Part shown: one piece after another, positions 1-10,828 of the stretch
Layout: each line of letters opens with the position of its first letter
Position numbering within the stretch: the stretch's first letter is position 1
Origin: Flaccisagitta enflata
Lineage: Eukaryota; Chaetognatha; Sagittoidea; Aphragmophora
Direction of reading: 5' to 3'
DNA: 64,000 bases
Assembly: GCA_965153355.1 (NCBI GenBank)
Contig: OZ231128.1
Location: forward strand, 47,740,001-47,804,000
Translations under genes and position numbers: made by a program
The notes under the pieces: model-generated
Databases searched by the model: none
Seen by the model: only the letters and a program-made list of their open reading frames with translations
What the model was told of the DNA's origin: nothing

Positions 1-42
1 ATGGCGGAAACGGTTAATCCTCGACCACACGGCGCTTAAATC

Positions 43-554
43 GATGACCTATGCTTTCACATCTGCAGAAATTTTTCCTCCTCTTTCTCCTTCTTCTCCG
101 TACCCCCCACTCCCTCAAGGCCCAAATCCCAACCTCAAGGCCCAAATCCCTACCTTGAGGCCCAAATCCCATCCTTGAAGCTAAACCCCAACCTCTCAGC
201 CTCCAGGCCTAAATCCCAGTCTTGAAGCCCAAACCTAGCCTCAAAGCTCAAATCCCACCCTCAAGGCCTAAATTCCAACCTCGAGGCCCAAATTCCAACC
301 TCGATGCCCAAATTCCAACCTTGAGGCCCTAATTCCAACCTTGAGGCCCAAAGCCCATCCTTGAGGCCCAAATCCCATCCTCGAGGCCCAAATCTCATCC
401 TCGTGGCCTAAATCCAATCCTCAAAGCCCAAACCCCAGTCTCAAAGCCCAGAATAGGTCATCAGTCCCTTTGGGGTCGCTGCCCCTTTAACCACCGCACA
501 CCCACATGTACCTAGGGGCAACGGGTACCACAGACCATCTAACGCTTTTGCGAC
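43..554 (+). mobile_element. A-family hairpin-ended element (copy A1), left end degraded
   Basis: The left flank reads GATGACCTATGCTTTCAC, a signature shared with other copies near 36.1, 41.4, 43.3 and 49.3 kb. A tandem array of about 20-bp units (core AGGCCCAAATCCCAACCT) follows to about 450. The right flank is the inverted partner of the left (ATAGGTCATCAGTCCC, then GGGGTCGCTGCCCC), followed by a stem-loop (TGCCCC near 480, GGGGCA near 515), ACGGGTACC and the terminal hairpin CGC-TTTT-GCG at 543-552. The outermost GGGCAGCGGCCCC is not recognisable at the left edge. No coding capacity is seen. Confidence 0.75.
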
Positions 555-562
555 TATTTGGG

Positions 563-563
<1 letters not shown>

Positions 564-649
<86 letters not shown>

Positions 650-720
650 GTGTGTGCGTGTGTGTGTGCGTGTGTGTGAGCGTGTGTGTGAGCCCATGTG
701 TTAGCAAGTGTGTGAGCAAG

Positions 721-781
<61 letters not shown>
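564..781. repeat. Compound microsatellite (GT)n then (CT)n
   Basis: About 80 bp of pure GT passes through GCGTGTGTGT variants into about 60 bp of pure CT. Open frames here encode only alternating dipeptides and are not genes. It begins 10 bp after element A1. Confidence 0.95.
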
Positions 782-782
<1 letters not shown>

Positions 783-876
783 TTTTCCCACAATTCCTGC
801 GCCATGAAACAAGGCGTAAATCGTTCGAGTCTGAGAGCCTGACAGGTAAGTCCTTGAGTCAGTTCCTCCATCTGGC

Positions 877-1241
877 TTTTTGGGCAGCGGCCCCGAAGGG
901 AAAGAAGTCCTGTAGAACAGATTTGGGCCATTTTGCTTGTATTTGGGCCATTATGCTTGGATTTGGGCCATTTTGCTTAGATTTGGGCCATATTGCATTG
1001 CTTGGATTTAGGCTCTTTGGCAGAAGTTGGGTCAAAACAGGCCCCAAAGGAACCAAAGCCCTAAGGATGGGGTAGGGGGGGGATGGACATACGGACGTAC
1101 AGACAGATGGACGTACAGATTCCCTCTGTGTTCTACAGGACTTTGTCCTCTTCGGAGCTGCTGCCCTACTCCCCTTCAACTTAAATCATACACTACTCAA
1201 GCAGGGCACGGGTACCGCTGACCACTTACTGCCTTTGGGTT
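877..1241 (+). mobile_element. B-family hairpin-ended element (copy B1) with a divergent internal array
   Basis: It starts TTTTTGGGCAGCGGCCCCG, followed by the B signature GAAGTCCTGTAGAACA. The inverted partner is TGTTCTACAGGACTTTGTCC near 1130-1150. The internal array is four to five copies of a 19-20 bp unit, ATTTGGGCCATTTTGCTTG, unlike the AGGCCTCAAATC type units of other B copies. The right tail has GCCCT...AGGGC, CGGGTACCGCTGACCA and a decayed terminal hairpin near 1231-1240. Confidence 0.75.
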
Positions 1242-1673
1242 GCTTTTGAGTCTATCTGAGATGTTCAAGAAGGAAAAAACGTATGACTTAAATAGTGCAG
1301 GAGAAAGGCAGGAAAGTACTCACTGGTGCCAAAGGATTTTTGGCATGAAAGACTTTTTTCGAATCTCAGAAGGCCGGATTGCTGATGGGACAAGATGGAC
1401 TTAGTCAACAGCGAGTTAGTGACTTCTTGTTCCGACCGTTGCTTGATTTGTATATGGCTTCTTTTATCATTGGTTCATTAAATGAAAATACGTTGTATGT
1501 CTGATTAATGGCACAAGAACAATGCAATGATTGGTGGATGGTCAAGTACGCACGAGACGTAAGCACTGGTACCCAGCTTACTCAAATGATAAGGCAGTTT
1601 AGTTTTGTTCTCTGTTTTTTTTTTCTTATCATATGAAATCCAAGCAAAGCACCAGTAACTTACCCTTGGCGTG
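1242..1673. other. No recognised feature
   Basis: AT-rich unique-looking sequence. A minus-strand open frame of about 75 codons has no recognisable domain. Confidence 0.5.
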
Positions 1674-1872
1674 AAAAAGTCGTGGACTATTATTACAGGC
1701 TTTGACTGTCTGTTCCCCGTCCGTTGTTTCATCCGTCAGTTGGTCCATTTGTGATGCTCGAGTCATGCATTTTAGAGTGTGTTTGTTTGTGGGGGTGGGG
1801 GGAGTGGGGTGGTAAGCCCCCGTAACCCCTAAGCGACGATTTTATAACCCTGGGCTTCGTGTTTCAAGTAAG
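1674..1872 (+). mobile_element. Degenerate D-superfamily element (subfamily D-triple-prime)
   Basis: It matches the copy at 23756-23975: an AAAAAGTCGTGGAC start, AGGCTTTGACTGTCTG, a GTCC/GTTG-rich stretch ending GTTGGTCCAT, a G-run (GTGGGGGTGGGGGG) and CGACGATTTTATAACCC near the end. The 3' hairpin is decayed in this copy. Confidence 0.5.
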
Positions 1873-2177
1873 CTAGGGTTAGAGTGGATGGTGATGTGCA
1901 ATAAGCGCAAAGTTTTAGTCACGTGACAGGCAACAATTTCGGCATTTCAGTGTATTTGCTCGTCGTGGAGAGAATATCACTTCCGCTCCAAAGTTTAGGG
2001 TTTATGGGGTTTGACCTACTCTTTCCAATTGGGTTTTGCACATATTCGGTCGTTGTCCCGCTTCTCCTTTACTACGCCTCGGCACCAACTTATCCTCCTC
2101 TCTCACTCTATCACGCTGTCAATCTTTCTGTCTACACTTCTTGTCCGACTTCCCCCTAAAATTTGTCTGTCCCTTCA

Positions 2178-2179
<2 letters not shown>
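1873..2179. other. No recognised feature
   Basis: Plus-strand frames in this stretch run into the following CT tract and show no domain. Confidence 0.4.

Positions 2180-2254
<75 letters not shown>
2180..2254. repeat. (CT)n microsatellite
   Basis: About 75 bp of uninterrupted CT. Confidence 0.95.
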
Positions 2255-2256
<2 letters not shown>

Positions 2257-2540
2257 CTTGGTTTTGCCTGCGCCTATCTGAAACTTTCTGTGCTCATCTT
2301 TTGTTTACTAGCAAAACTATCGGCGCTTTGCTATTAACTATCTGTTGTAGACACGGGCTTGTAGACTAACCGTAACTGCAAAAAATTCCGAACAATATTT
2401 ACCATGTTCAAGTCAATACAGTTTCTGAATGAATAAAAACAAAACTTCCTGCTTGGTTCCATCTTGTAGAAAATTCGTCGAAAATTTCGTCATGGATTTT
2501 GATTGGTTTCTTTCATTGGTCCATTCTACAGATCAATTTA
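2255..2540. other. No recognised feature
   Basis: AT-rich DNA with no supported gene. Confidence 0.4.
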
Positions 2541-2756
2541 AATCAAGTGACGCGGGGTCACTATATCGTTGCGGACGGGTAGGCAGGGGCATCCAACCCC
2601 AATCCACACCCCAACCCACCTCCAACACTCAAACATGCACAAAAACTATCTAAAACACTCGTTTCCCCACTTTTCAACCCCGAACGGACCAACGGACAGA
2701 CAGATGGACAGACGGACAAAGCCTCTTATAGAGTTGCGTGTCCGCATCTAAAAAGC
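2541..2756 (-). mobile_element. D-superfamily element, subfamily D-prime
   Basis: Read on the minus strand it starts at TTTTTAG followed by the hairpin-bearing TGCGGACACGCAACTCTATA, then GAGGCTTTGTCCGTC and a tetramer array. It ends in the terminal hairpin GTGAC-CCCGC-GTCAC followed by TTGATTT. A nearly identical copy lies at 28756-28966. Confidence 0.75.
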
Positions 2757-3227
2757 ATACCAACTTCAGACAATTTCATCCAACAATTACGAAAAATTGA
2801 GAGAGGAGTCCCGAACTTCAAAAATATGTCATTTGCGAACGAAAAAAGCTACAAACTTCTGCTTGGTCTAGATTTTCAGAGTTTTTGAAGCTCTCCAAAA
2901 TGCTCATAGATTTTTGCTTAAAATCCTAAATAGTTTCCACTCAAACAAACTTAGTAACTAAATATTTTGATGTTTCCCTAAGCATTTTATTAAGTCTTTG
3001 ATCGTGGTTACAAAAAGTGCTCATTTTGCCAAAGTTTGTGGAATTTTTGGAAGAAATTTTTTTTCTGGAAGCGAAAGTGTGTATGACCTATCTTCGGTAA
3101 AAATTTTGTCACAATTGAAGCATCTTTACTACGCCAATCAGTCAAGCAAAAATTTTGTTCGGAATTTTTGCAGTTACTGTTAGTCATTTGTCAGTCTCAT
3201 TTTACATCTCTTTCATTTGAGAAAAAA
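2757..3227. other. No recognised feature
   Basis: AT-rich DNA. A 61-codon plus-strand frame has no recognisable domain. Confidence 0.4.
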
Positions 3228-3818
3228 ACAAGGCAGGATACCTTGCTTCCCAAGCCGCGTGTGGGTGGGCAGGAGCAGTACACTCTTTTTTTATATAAGA
3301 ACCTTTTATTTTTTTCTAATGCTCGATGTTCTTATTCATAGGGTGATTTGAGGCTCAAATTGTTCTTAAAATGTTCCTATCTTTATAATGGCAGGTTTAT
3401 ACAGGAATGTTCTTTTGTTTGGTTACCTAACTCTGATCGGCAATTGAAAAGATATAAGAACTAAAATATTGATCGCTAACAAATCAAATCTAAGTGTAAG
3501 ACGGATTGATGCTTACTATTACAATAACGCAGTCCCAACTCTTTCTTGTTCCTTCATTTGCCTAAAACAAAAAAAAGGAAGAATGTTCTAATAATCCCCC
3601 CTGTTGTGAGGCTGACAATGTTTTTACGATTGTTCTCATTTTTTTCCACGTCTGAGCCTCGATGTTCTTTTAAACAAGGTTCTTAGTCAAAGAAAAGAGC
3701 GTAATGCAAAAACCGTATTTGAACGCCCAAAAAGCTAAGTGTAACCGACCGATGGACGGATGGGTGGACCGGCAGACATAGCGGGTCATAGAGTCGCGTT
3801 CACGCGACCAAAAAATTG
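3228..3818 (-). mobile_element. D-superfamily element interrupted by a ~400-bp insertion
   Basis: The 3' end is on the left (AACAAGGCAGGATACC, then CCGCGTGTGGGTGGGCAGG). The 5' end is on the right (GACCGACCGATGGACGG, then GAGTCGCGTTCACGCGAC and AAAAAA). Intact copies measure 150-210 bp; here the two halves are separated by about 435 bp of unrelated AT-rich sequence. Confidence 0.65.
3290..3692. mobile_element. Candidate TIR insertion inside the D copy
   Basis: The interrupting segment has inverted ends: TAAGAACCTT near 3294 and AAGGTTCTTA near 3677. Further inverted or direct motifs (CTCGATGTTCTT) lie inside. There is no coding frame. Superfamily unassigned; boundaries approximate. Confidence 0.4.
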
Positions 3819-4014
3819 ATGGCGTAGTAAATTGCGTTTCAATAAAGTCCTGGTGTGTTTCTTTTTTTTTTTTGGGGGGGGGGGGTGTAGTGCAAATAAG
3901 ATAATGAAAAAAAAAACCAAACAAACAAACAAACAAAAAACACAAAACAAAACAGTGAGGTTGAAACATTGATCCTCTGTCTTTGCTCTTTTTTCCCTTT
4001 GCTTTTTACTCATT

Positions 4015-4296
4015 TAAGGCGTTTTTATACACACGAGCAACCATAGTTAATACTGGCTACTCGCTTACTCGCTTTGTTTGTTTGCCCGCACTGCTCACTC
4101 CGCTCACTGCGACTGGCTTCACAGCGCTCTGCTTTGCGTCGCATGCTCCACATTGCACACTCAGCTTGCTTGCTCGATTCATGCGCTCGCGCGCTAACTC
4201 ACTTCCTCTCTTTCTCTGAATGTTCACGATGTTTACTCAACGGGAACAATATCGATTGTTTTCGTCACTACCAGTGACTAAGTGGAAACACACCCT
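4015..4296 (+). mobile_element. E-family MITE, diverged copy (E1)
   Basis: It has the E-family layout: left end AAGGCGTTTTTATAC, an internal ladder of GCTCACTC motifs (CTCACTCCGCTCACTGCG), TGTTCACG about 80 bp from the right end, and right end GTGGAAACACACCCT. It is much more diverged than the copies near 7.0, 10.6 and 16.9 kb. Confidence 0.55.
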
Positions 4297-4603
4297 GAGT
4301 CTACCATTATATGGAACGATGGAAGCCTTGAATGTCAACATCATTAAACAAGTGTTTACATTCTTTCAAGATGATCTTTTGAAAGTCGTTGAACAGAAAA
4401 TGAAAACAAAATCACCGACGCGGCACCACACTAAGTGCCAAATTAGATGGTTAATGTTGTGTTTGCAACAATGTGCTTCTTTTGTGCCGGTATATCTATC
4501 AGTCTGTAAGTCTTACCACTATGGTCAATCATTCTGTCAAGGAGAAAAAAAGATTAGAACACGGACACGGGAGGGATGCACCGAAATAACGGGGTAAAGG
4601 GTA
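4297..4603. other. No recognised feature
   Basis: A 125-codon plus-strand frame starts inside element E1 and covers this stretch. It shows no domain, so it is not called as a gene. Confidence 0.35.
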
Positions 4604-4712
4604 CATATGAAAGTTGGACAACATTACTACTCAACCCCATCTAAGTAAAGGACAAGAGCCTTTGGAGCTCTTAATGGAGTTTGATCCGGACCCATCACAA
4701 CTATCCAACTTA
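4604..4712 (+). repeat. F-family repeat, 5' fragment
   Basis: ATATGAAAGTTGGACAACAT through ATCCGGACCCATCACAAC matches copies at 33478, 34053 and 60899. Only the first ~110 bp of the ~550-bp unit is present. Confidence 0.7.
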
Positions 4713-4817
4713 TAGCACGCAACTTCTATCATGCAATCTATATATCTTCACTCCTCCTATTGTCCGCATGAGTACTGGTCGCATTGTTTCAACTTTTCTA
4801 TTTGTCGCATTTGTGTT

Positions 4818-4823
<6 letters not shown>

Positions 4824-4849
<26 letters not shown>

Positions 4850-5163
4850 CGGCGTGTGAACAAAGCCTAAGTCACGTGGGGGTGGGCAAGAGAGTAATGT
4901 AGCAGGCCAGTCAGGCGCTTCAACAGGAGCAGAGACGCGAGAAATGTGCAAAAAAAAAAAAAAAAAAACAAAAAACAAAAACAAAAAAACAACCAAAAAA
5001 AAAAAAAAACAACAAAAAAACAAACAAAAAGGGCAATATGAAAAAAGGCAATATACGGAAATGCGCGTTTTACCACTTTTCGACTCGATGGTTATGGACG
5101 GACGGACGGACGGACGGACGGACGGACGGACAAAGCCTCTTATAGAGTTGCGTGTCCACAACT
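4824..5163 (-). mobile_element. D-superfamily element with poly-A tracts
   Basis: A 26-bp A run at about 4824-4850 precedes the element. The D copy runs from GAACAAAGCCTAAGTCACG (about 4858) to AGTTGCGTGTCCACAACT (5146-5163), with an A-rich segment at 4948-5030 and a perfect (GGAC)n tetramer array at about 5095-5130. The right-hand hairpin AGTTG...CAACT is intact. Confidence 0.65.
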
Positions 5164-5642
5164 AAAAAAAACGCTGCCATTTTGTTTTTGTTACCGACCA
5201 TCAGACCAACCGACACAGCAAGATCTAGGTTCACATGTCCTATGTCCGCGACTAAAAATGTGGCTGACCGATGGACAAATGGAGGAACAGATGGACTGTC
5301 CGACCAAAGGCTTAAACTTACGGAGTCACACGACTTAAACGCTTTTCCTACTTTCCCCGTCACTTTTCAAATTCAGTCTCAAGTTGGTTGTATCACAAAC
5401 CTCCCGTCCTCCCCTACCCCTACTATCAATAAGTACCAAAGAGAAATTTCACGATGCTGGTATGGCTTTGGTGAGCCTTCTGTGGATACATTCTCAAACA
5501 TATGTTTAATGAAAATATAAGCGTAACCGCCCTTGACCTAGACGTTATTACAAGCAATCAATTTGTCTAAAAGTTCTCTCCATTTCAATATCATATACAT
5601 GAAGTTTCTATGGTACGAGACACCATCATTATTCTCTTTTTT
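5164..5642. other. Possible decayed D copy, otherwise no recognised feature
   Basis: At about 5190-5335 there are GACCAACCGACACAGC, TGTCCGCGACTAAAAA and GACCGATGGACAAATGG pieces resembling D in minus orientation, but not in a clean element order. No gene is supported. Confidence 0.35.
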
Positions 5643-5812
5643 AGTCGCGGACACCCGACTCTACACTTTGCCGTGTCGGTCGGTAGGTCGGTAGGTCGGT
5701 AGGTTGGTCCGTTCGTCGGTCCGTCGGTCTGTCACATTTTTGAATTCCGAGCGGTTTTCGCATTACTGCTCTTGCCCAACCGTCCGCGACTGGTTGTCCG
5801 ATAAGGTCGTCC
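5643..5812 (+). mobile_element. D-superfamily element
   Basis: TTTTTT then AGTCG-CGGACACC-CGACT (5' hairpin), CTACACTTTGCCGTG, a GTCG/GTAG/GTCC tetramer array, CATTACTGCTCTTGCCCAAC and CCGCGACTGG. The 3' end is diverged (ATAAGGTCGTC). Confidence 0.7.
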
Positions 5813-5852
5813 ACATGTTTATCTATGATTCCCCACTCTCTCACCCGCTGTC

Positions 5853-5887
5853 TGTGTATCTGTCTGTGTGTCTGTGTGTCTGTGTGT

Positions 5888-5977
<90 letters not shown>
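5853..5977. repeat. Compound (TCTG)/(TGTC) then (CT)n microsatellite
   Basis: Irregular CTGTCTGTGTGTCTGTG passes into about 85 bp of pure CT. It begins about 40 bp after the D element. Confidence 0.9.
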
Positions 5978-5978
<1 letters not shown>

Positions 5979-6999
5979 TCTCTCTGTGCCTCCTTCCTGC
6001 TCACCTTATCGCAACTTGTGCCGTAATTTCGTTTCCCTTTGCTTCTAAAAACTAAGTTGGACGGTGGAAGCGGATTATTGGATCACTCAGGAGGAAATTC
6101 GCTGAGTGGCAAACGTTTTGCAATTTTGCTTTTTGCTACTTTTACTATTTTTGTCTGTAGTTTTTGCAAGAATATCTGTAAATTATTTTGATTGTCTAGA
6201 TTATTCCGACTTAATTGTGCCATTGCAATGGGGTTTAACGCATCTAATAAAAGGTCAAATTATCTTTAAGGATCAAAACCCCTGCAGAACCGTCAAGTCG
6301 TTCAATCAAAGGTGCATACTCGATAAATCGCTTTACACGGAATATGAGGCCTCGCTTTTCCTATGCTACGCAAATTTCCGGGTACGGGAGCCAACGTATC
6401 CAGATATTGTCGCTCCTCAGTGAGGGTTTCTTAGTGCACTCATTTCTTTCTTTTATATAAACCATAAAGACATATCACAAGCATTGCGCAATTCTAATTT
6501 TCTCTTTTTCCCTGCTAAGTTGTCTTTTGGCCTTATTGAGAACTATATATGTGTGCAACAAAAAGTAGAAAATGAAGTTCCTTTACATAAAAAGCGAAGT
6601 ATAAAGGACCAACTGACTGACAGACTGACCGACGGCCTAACAGGAGATTTGTCTCCACTCAAATAAATTGCAACTAATTGCCAAATTTTTTGTAAGTGAC
6701 GCCATGATAATCAAAACCCTCAATTGTCTTCGTCCAACATTGAAAATTAAATGGTGAAAAGAAACCATGCGCTGACTTATGGTATTGACATTGACTGTCA
6801 ATTCAAGATCTAAATGATAGTGAACATACAGTATGATGCTTTGATATACATTCACTATATATATTTCTCCCTCTCTTTTCCCTTTTGGCTTGTCCCTTTC
6901 TTAAAGACGGTCTCATTTCCTTTTTTTTCCTTCTTCCTTGGCCCTTTCTTAGAGATATATTCATTTCCTATTTTTCCTCCCTTACTTGTCCCTTTCATA
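5978..6999. other. No supported gene
   Basis: A plus frame at 6106-6423 begins with a leucine-rich, signal-like stretch but has no ATG; see the rejected list. From about 6860 there is T-rich DNA with repeated CCCTTTCTTAGAGATATATT pieces. Nothing else is recognised. Confidence 0.4.
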
Positions 7000-7266
7000 G
7001 GGGCGTTTCTAATCAGCGACAATCGCGTTTTTAACGGGACACTCGGTTGCTCGCTACGTTCGTTCTCTCGCATCGCTCACTCCGTTCACTCGCTCTGCAG
7101 TGCTCCACTTCACTACACTCGCTTCGCTCGCTCGCTCCTATACGGGCTCGCTCACTCACTTCGCTCACTCCCTGGTGGAACAGTTGAAATTCTTGAAAAT
7201 GTGTTCATGCTGTAATCGTGTTTGGCGTGATCAAACCCGTTTTTGGTCATCACTGGAAACATGCCC
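7000..7266 (+). mobile_element. E-family MITE, Harbinger-like (E2)
   Basis: Left end GGGGCGTTTCTAAT and right end ATCACTGGAAACATGCCC are inverted. The flanks are ATA (left) and TTA (right), compatible with a 3-bp TWA duplication with one change. The interior is a ladder of CGCTCACTC/CGCTCGCTC motifs. It aligns with E3 and E4 over the whole length and has no coding frame of its own. Confidence 0.7.
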
Positions 7267-7372
7267 TTAGAGATATATTCACTATCATTCATGTGTCACG
7301 TTTTTCAAGGCAAAGAGTTCAAAGGCCATCCTCACGACTTTCCACACGATTCAACCCTGACTGAGAAAAAAA

Positions 7373-7376
<4 letters not shown>

Positions 7377-7453
<77 letters not shown>
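7377..7453. repeat. (GA)n microsatellite
   Basis: About 75 bp of pure GA. Confidence 0.95.
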
Positions 7454-7456
<3 letters not shown>

Positions 7457-7881
7457 GAGAGAGAGCAGAGTTGGATAGTTGGACAGATGGACCGTTATTG
7501 TAAACACCTAGTTGGCATAGTATATATTTCTCAACCAGATCTCACAGCTACTTGCAAGCTTACGACAAAGAACTGTAGAATTATCATTTGTGCGCAAAAG
7601 GGTGCGCCCTACGACAAGAGACTGCTGAGCCAAACGCGTGAGCATCTCAGTTGGTTCAGGGTAAAACCATAGAAAACGTCTACCCGGAGAAGGAGCATGA
7701 GATCATGGGCAAAAAAGGAAATAAAAAAGCAATTGGAGAGAGGAATCATTGATAAGGCACAATTTGACCTTGACTCGTGTCAAAAAGAGCGGTTCACTTG
7801 CACTCGAAACAAATTCTGTGGCAATGATTTTTTTTCAGCATCATTTTTTAAATGGTCTATTTTTCCGGCAATGTTCAACAA
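7454..7881. other. No recognised feature
   Basis: Short plus-strand frames only; no domain recognised. Confidence 0.4.
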
Positions 7882-8092
7882 ATTTTTGACGTCTTTTGTT
7901 ATTTCTCGTAATCCTCTGCCAGAGCGAAGCTTTGATTCGAGCTGATTCGGATTGTTGCATGTAGAACCTAGCCCACCCTATCCCTAACGCTGACCCTACC
8001 CCTAACCCTAACCCTAAAACTAATACCAACCCTATCCCCAACCCTAAATCAATAAACCGCTTAAAAAGACTTATAAACAAAAGACGTCAAAA
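7882..8092 (+). mobile_element. Small TIR element with telomere-like core (G1)
   Basis: A perfect 17-bp inverted pair, TTTTGACGTCTTTTGTT at 7882 and its complement near 8076, bounds about 210 bp. The centre (about 7970-8050) is degenerate CCCTAA repeats including CCCTAACCCTAACCCTAA. A diverged copy in opposite orientation lies near 11335-11515. Confidence 0.65.
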
Positions 8093-8280
8093 GTTCCTTG
8101 AAGAATACCGTATATTTTGGCAGCACTTTTCTGCTCTGCTGTACATTTCTCCCTCTCACACCTACCCTAGTACTTGGATAACGGGAGATGAACTGGTTCT
8201 TACGTTCACCTTCTCCGATCTTCATTCAATCTGTCTGATTCAGACTGACTGGGATTGTTTGAAATGATAGTTTTGTCTCT
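8093..8280. other. No recognised feature
   Basis: Short spacer between the telomere-like element and the CT tract. Confidence 0.4.
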
Positions 8281-8281
8281 T

Positions 8282-8358
<77 letters not shown>
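8281..8358. repeat. (CT)n microsatellite
   Basis: About 75 bp of pure CT. It lies just beyond the splice donor of the 8.4-10.4 kb gene, so probably within its next intron. Confidence 0.95.
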
Positions 8359-8361
<3 letters not shown>

Positions 8362-8383
8362 CCAGATAACAACTACATACAAG

Positions 8384-8889
8384 TCACTGAACTGAGTACT
8401 TACCAGTGACTCTTTGGATAACCGGTGAATCCGCTTTGAGTTCGAAGATGAGCGACGAACAAACGAGAAAAAGTAACGCCGCCGTCAAATGCATCGTAAA
8501 TCCTGACCAACGCGGCGTTGTTGTTGTTGTCGTCGTCAATGTGAATCGCGAGGCATGCCACGTAGATGAAGCTTTGTGAAACGCTGACGCATCTTTCCGC
8601 CATGTGGACGCATGTTTCCGCCGCGCCGATGAATGGTTACGCCACGCCGATATGCCTTTACAAAACGAAAACATCTTTGGGCAGGCATGTTTCGCCTTTT
8701 GCCCCGCTGTTTTACGACCTGCTGTCTCACGCCCCGCAAGATGGCCACAGATCGTGGATATCATCCTCTGCGCAGCTGTTTTGCTGTGACATGTTGATGT
8801 ATGCTTCCAAAACGTTGGTCGTCGATGTGAAGTGGATATTGAAGGTCGCCACTGCCGTAGAAATTGTCGCCGTTGTTGTTGTTGTTGTT

Positions 8890-8944
<55 letters not shown>

Positions 8945-10390
8945 TTGATCAGTGAGCAACACTTCGTTGAGGAGGAGCGTATTGTTCAAAGCGGCTCGGT
9001 TCCTCTCCTGGTTGGGAGTTCGTTCGTGTTTGTTCCTGTCGCTTCTGTTTAAGCCGCCATTTCTTTTTTCGGCGTCTCTTTTTTCGGCGTCTCTTGTTTC
9101 GGGGTGATACACATCATTCTCTTCCTTCACCTGCGCCTCCACCTTTTCCACCATCTCTCTCTTTTTCACCTCCTTCATTTCATCCGCCGCATCTTTCATC
9201 GTTTCTTCCATCTCCACCTCTTTTTCCACATCTTCCCCCTTCTCGTCCTCCACTCCATATCTCATCTTTTTGTCCACTTTTCCTGTCGTCCCTTTCTTTA
9301 CCTCCCACTTATTGCCTCCCAATTGTTGCATTATTCCGCTTCCATCTTTTCCTTCTTTTCTGTCTTTCCCTTTCATCGCTTCCGTCTTCTCTTTTTCCGC
9401 CAATTTCTCCCTCTCCACCATTTTTCTTCCCATTTTCTCCACGGCATGTAAGAAAGGCGTTTCAACGGTTTTTTTACATTCTTGAGCAGCAGGTAAAATA
9501 TGTAAAACGATTTTAACGGGATCGAAAAGAGTTTCGTGGAGGGCAAAAGGTACAACGACGATGTCTCCCTCCTCCATGGAAATGTGAAAGAGAGGAAAAG
9601 GAGAATTAGAGAGAAAGCGATGAGAGAATGTAGATTGAGGACGGGCGGATTTGGAGAAAGGGGAGAAGGGTAACTGTCTCGACGTTCGAGAGGGAATAAC
9701 AATATTAAAGGGTTTTGATTGAGTGAGGAGAGTAGAAGGACCGATTGCAGTTGGATACTGTTGATTAGACGCGCCGGACCAAGCTAAGAGAGTCATCCTA
9801 GCAAATGGGGATGAAAGTTCGTGGAGAGAAGCGATATCTGGGTTGAAAATGTCATAACAAGTTTCCATCTCCAGCCGACGGAGCGAATGTGAAGGAAACG
9901 TGGAGGAGAGGGTGGCAGATGAATCAACGGATGAATGATTTAATGAAAAATCGAATAAACGATGAGTAAATTCCATCGGTGGAAGAACGAATGAATGATC
10001 CAATGAATGGTCGAATAAAGAATCGAATGAATAATAAATAGATTCTAACGATGAACCATTTTCCATATATTCGCCGGCGTCGTTAAATGGCCGATTTGTC
10101 TCCATTTTTCCTCCTAAAAATGGGTCATTTATCGTTTGGTCGTCCTTGTTTGACAAAAGAATCGTTGGCTTTTTTCCCTTTTCAGTCGGCGAAAGACTCG
10201 CCAGTGTTCCATATGATGGTGCGCTTGTCCGGCTGATCGACGTTCTTCTCTCCGCCTTTTTCGTCGTCATTGTTTCTATTCCGTGACTTTCAATGATAAT
10301 TCCGTCATTCGTTTTTCGTGTCCGCGAAATTTTCTCAGTGTCGTTTCTGCTAACATTTGATTTGGAATTTGGAAATAATTTGCCCGTCAT
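8384..10390 (-). CDS. Low-complexity protein with polyQ and a late hydrophobic segment; probable exon
   Basis: An open frame of 668 codons that I do not recognise as a known family. The ATG is preceded by an in-frame TGA two codons upstream (10394-10396), with A-rich DNA before it rather than a pyrimidine tract, so this start is plausible. Residues 1-310 are Ser/Thr/Pro/Phe-rich with short repeats such as FDHSLDHSF. Residues about 315-460 are Lys/Glu-rich and probably helical. Residues about 481-505 are Gln/Arg-rich, encoded by mixed CAA and CGA. Residues 510-630 are Arg/His/Ser-rich with repeats such as KHASTWRKDASAF. Residue 633 is a Met followed by a hydrophobic run (TAALLFLVCSSLIF) and a plausible cleavage site LKA-DS. 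A strong splice donor follows at residue 663, so the last five codons are probably intronic. Coding status rests on length alone. Confidence 0.5.
8398..8404 (-). other. Candidate 5' splice site
   Basis: On the minus strand the frame reads CACTG then GTAAGTAC, a near-perfect donor, a few codons before the stop. If used, the exon ends at 8404 after the first base of codon 663. I could not identify the next exon. Confidence 0.5.
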
Positions 10391-10565
10391 ATCTCATTTA
10401 TTTTTTTTCGGCGCTACGACCGGTTTTGTCTTTTCTTTTTTCTTACAAGATTGTTAAAAATCTTTGTCTTCCATTGGAAAACGGTTGTTCAATGTTCTTT
10501 TTTTTTAATGCTTCATCCGTCCATCGATATCTCCATCCTTGTCCCTGTTTAAATTCGAACCGTAA

Positions 10566-10825
10566 AGGGGGCGTTTCTAGTCAAAGACGATCGCGTTTTG
10601 AAAGGGCCACTCGGTCGCTCACTACGTTCGTTCGCTCGCACCGCTCACTCCGCTCACTAGCTCCACAGCGCTACGCTCGCTTTGCTCGCTTGCTCCATTC
10701 ACGGGCTTGCTCACTCACTTTGCTCACTCCCTCGTGGGACCGTTGAAATTCTTGAATATGTGTTCACACTGTTATCGCGTTCCACGGGAACAAACGCGTT
10801 TTTCGTCTTCACTAGAAACACGCCC
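10566..10825 (+). mobile_element. E-family MITE, Harbinger-like (E3), best-preserved copy
   Basis: The left end AGGGGGCGTTTCTAGT and right end ACTAGAAACACGCCC are inverted. The element is flanked on both sides by TAA (10563-10565 and 10826-10828), the TWA-type duplication typical of PIF/Harbinger. The interior has the CGCTCACTCCGCTCAC ladder followed by CGTTGAAATTCTTGAATATG. It is about 260 bp and non-autonomous. Confidence 0.8.
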
Positions 10826-10828
10826 TAA

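Noticed and set aside
4220-4597. 125-codon plus-strand frame
   Set aside because: It starts inside a MITE, has no domain and no splice signals that I can defend.
6106-6423. Open frame starting with a leucine-rich, signal-peptide-like stretch
   Set aside because: The first codon is GTG right after a stop, there is no ATG near the start, and neither end has a convincing splice site.
7970-8050. Chromosome end or fusion point
   Set aside because: The CCCTAA block is only about 80 bp, degenerate, and bounded by inverted ends of a repeated element.
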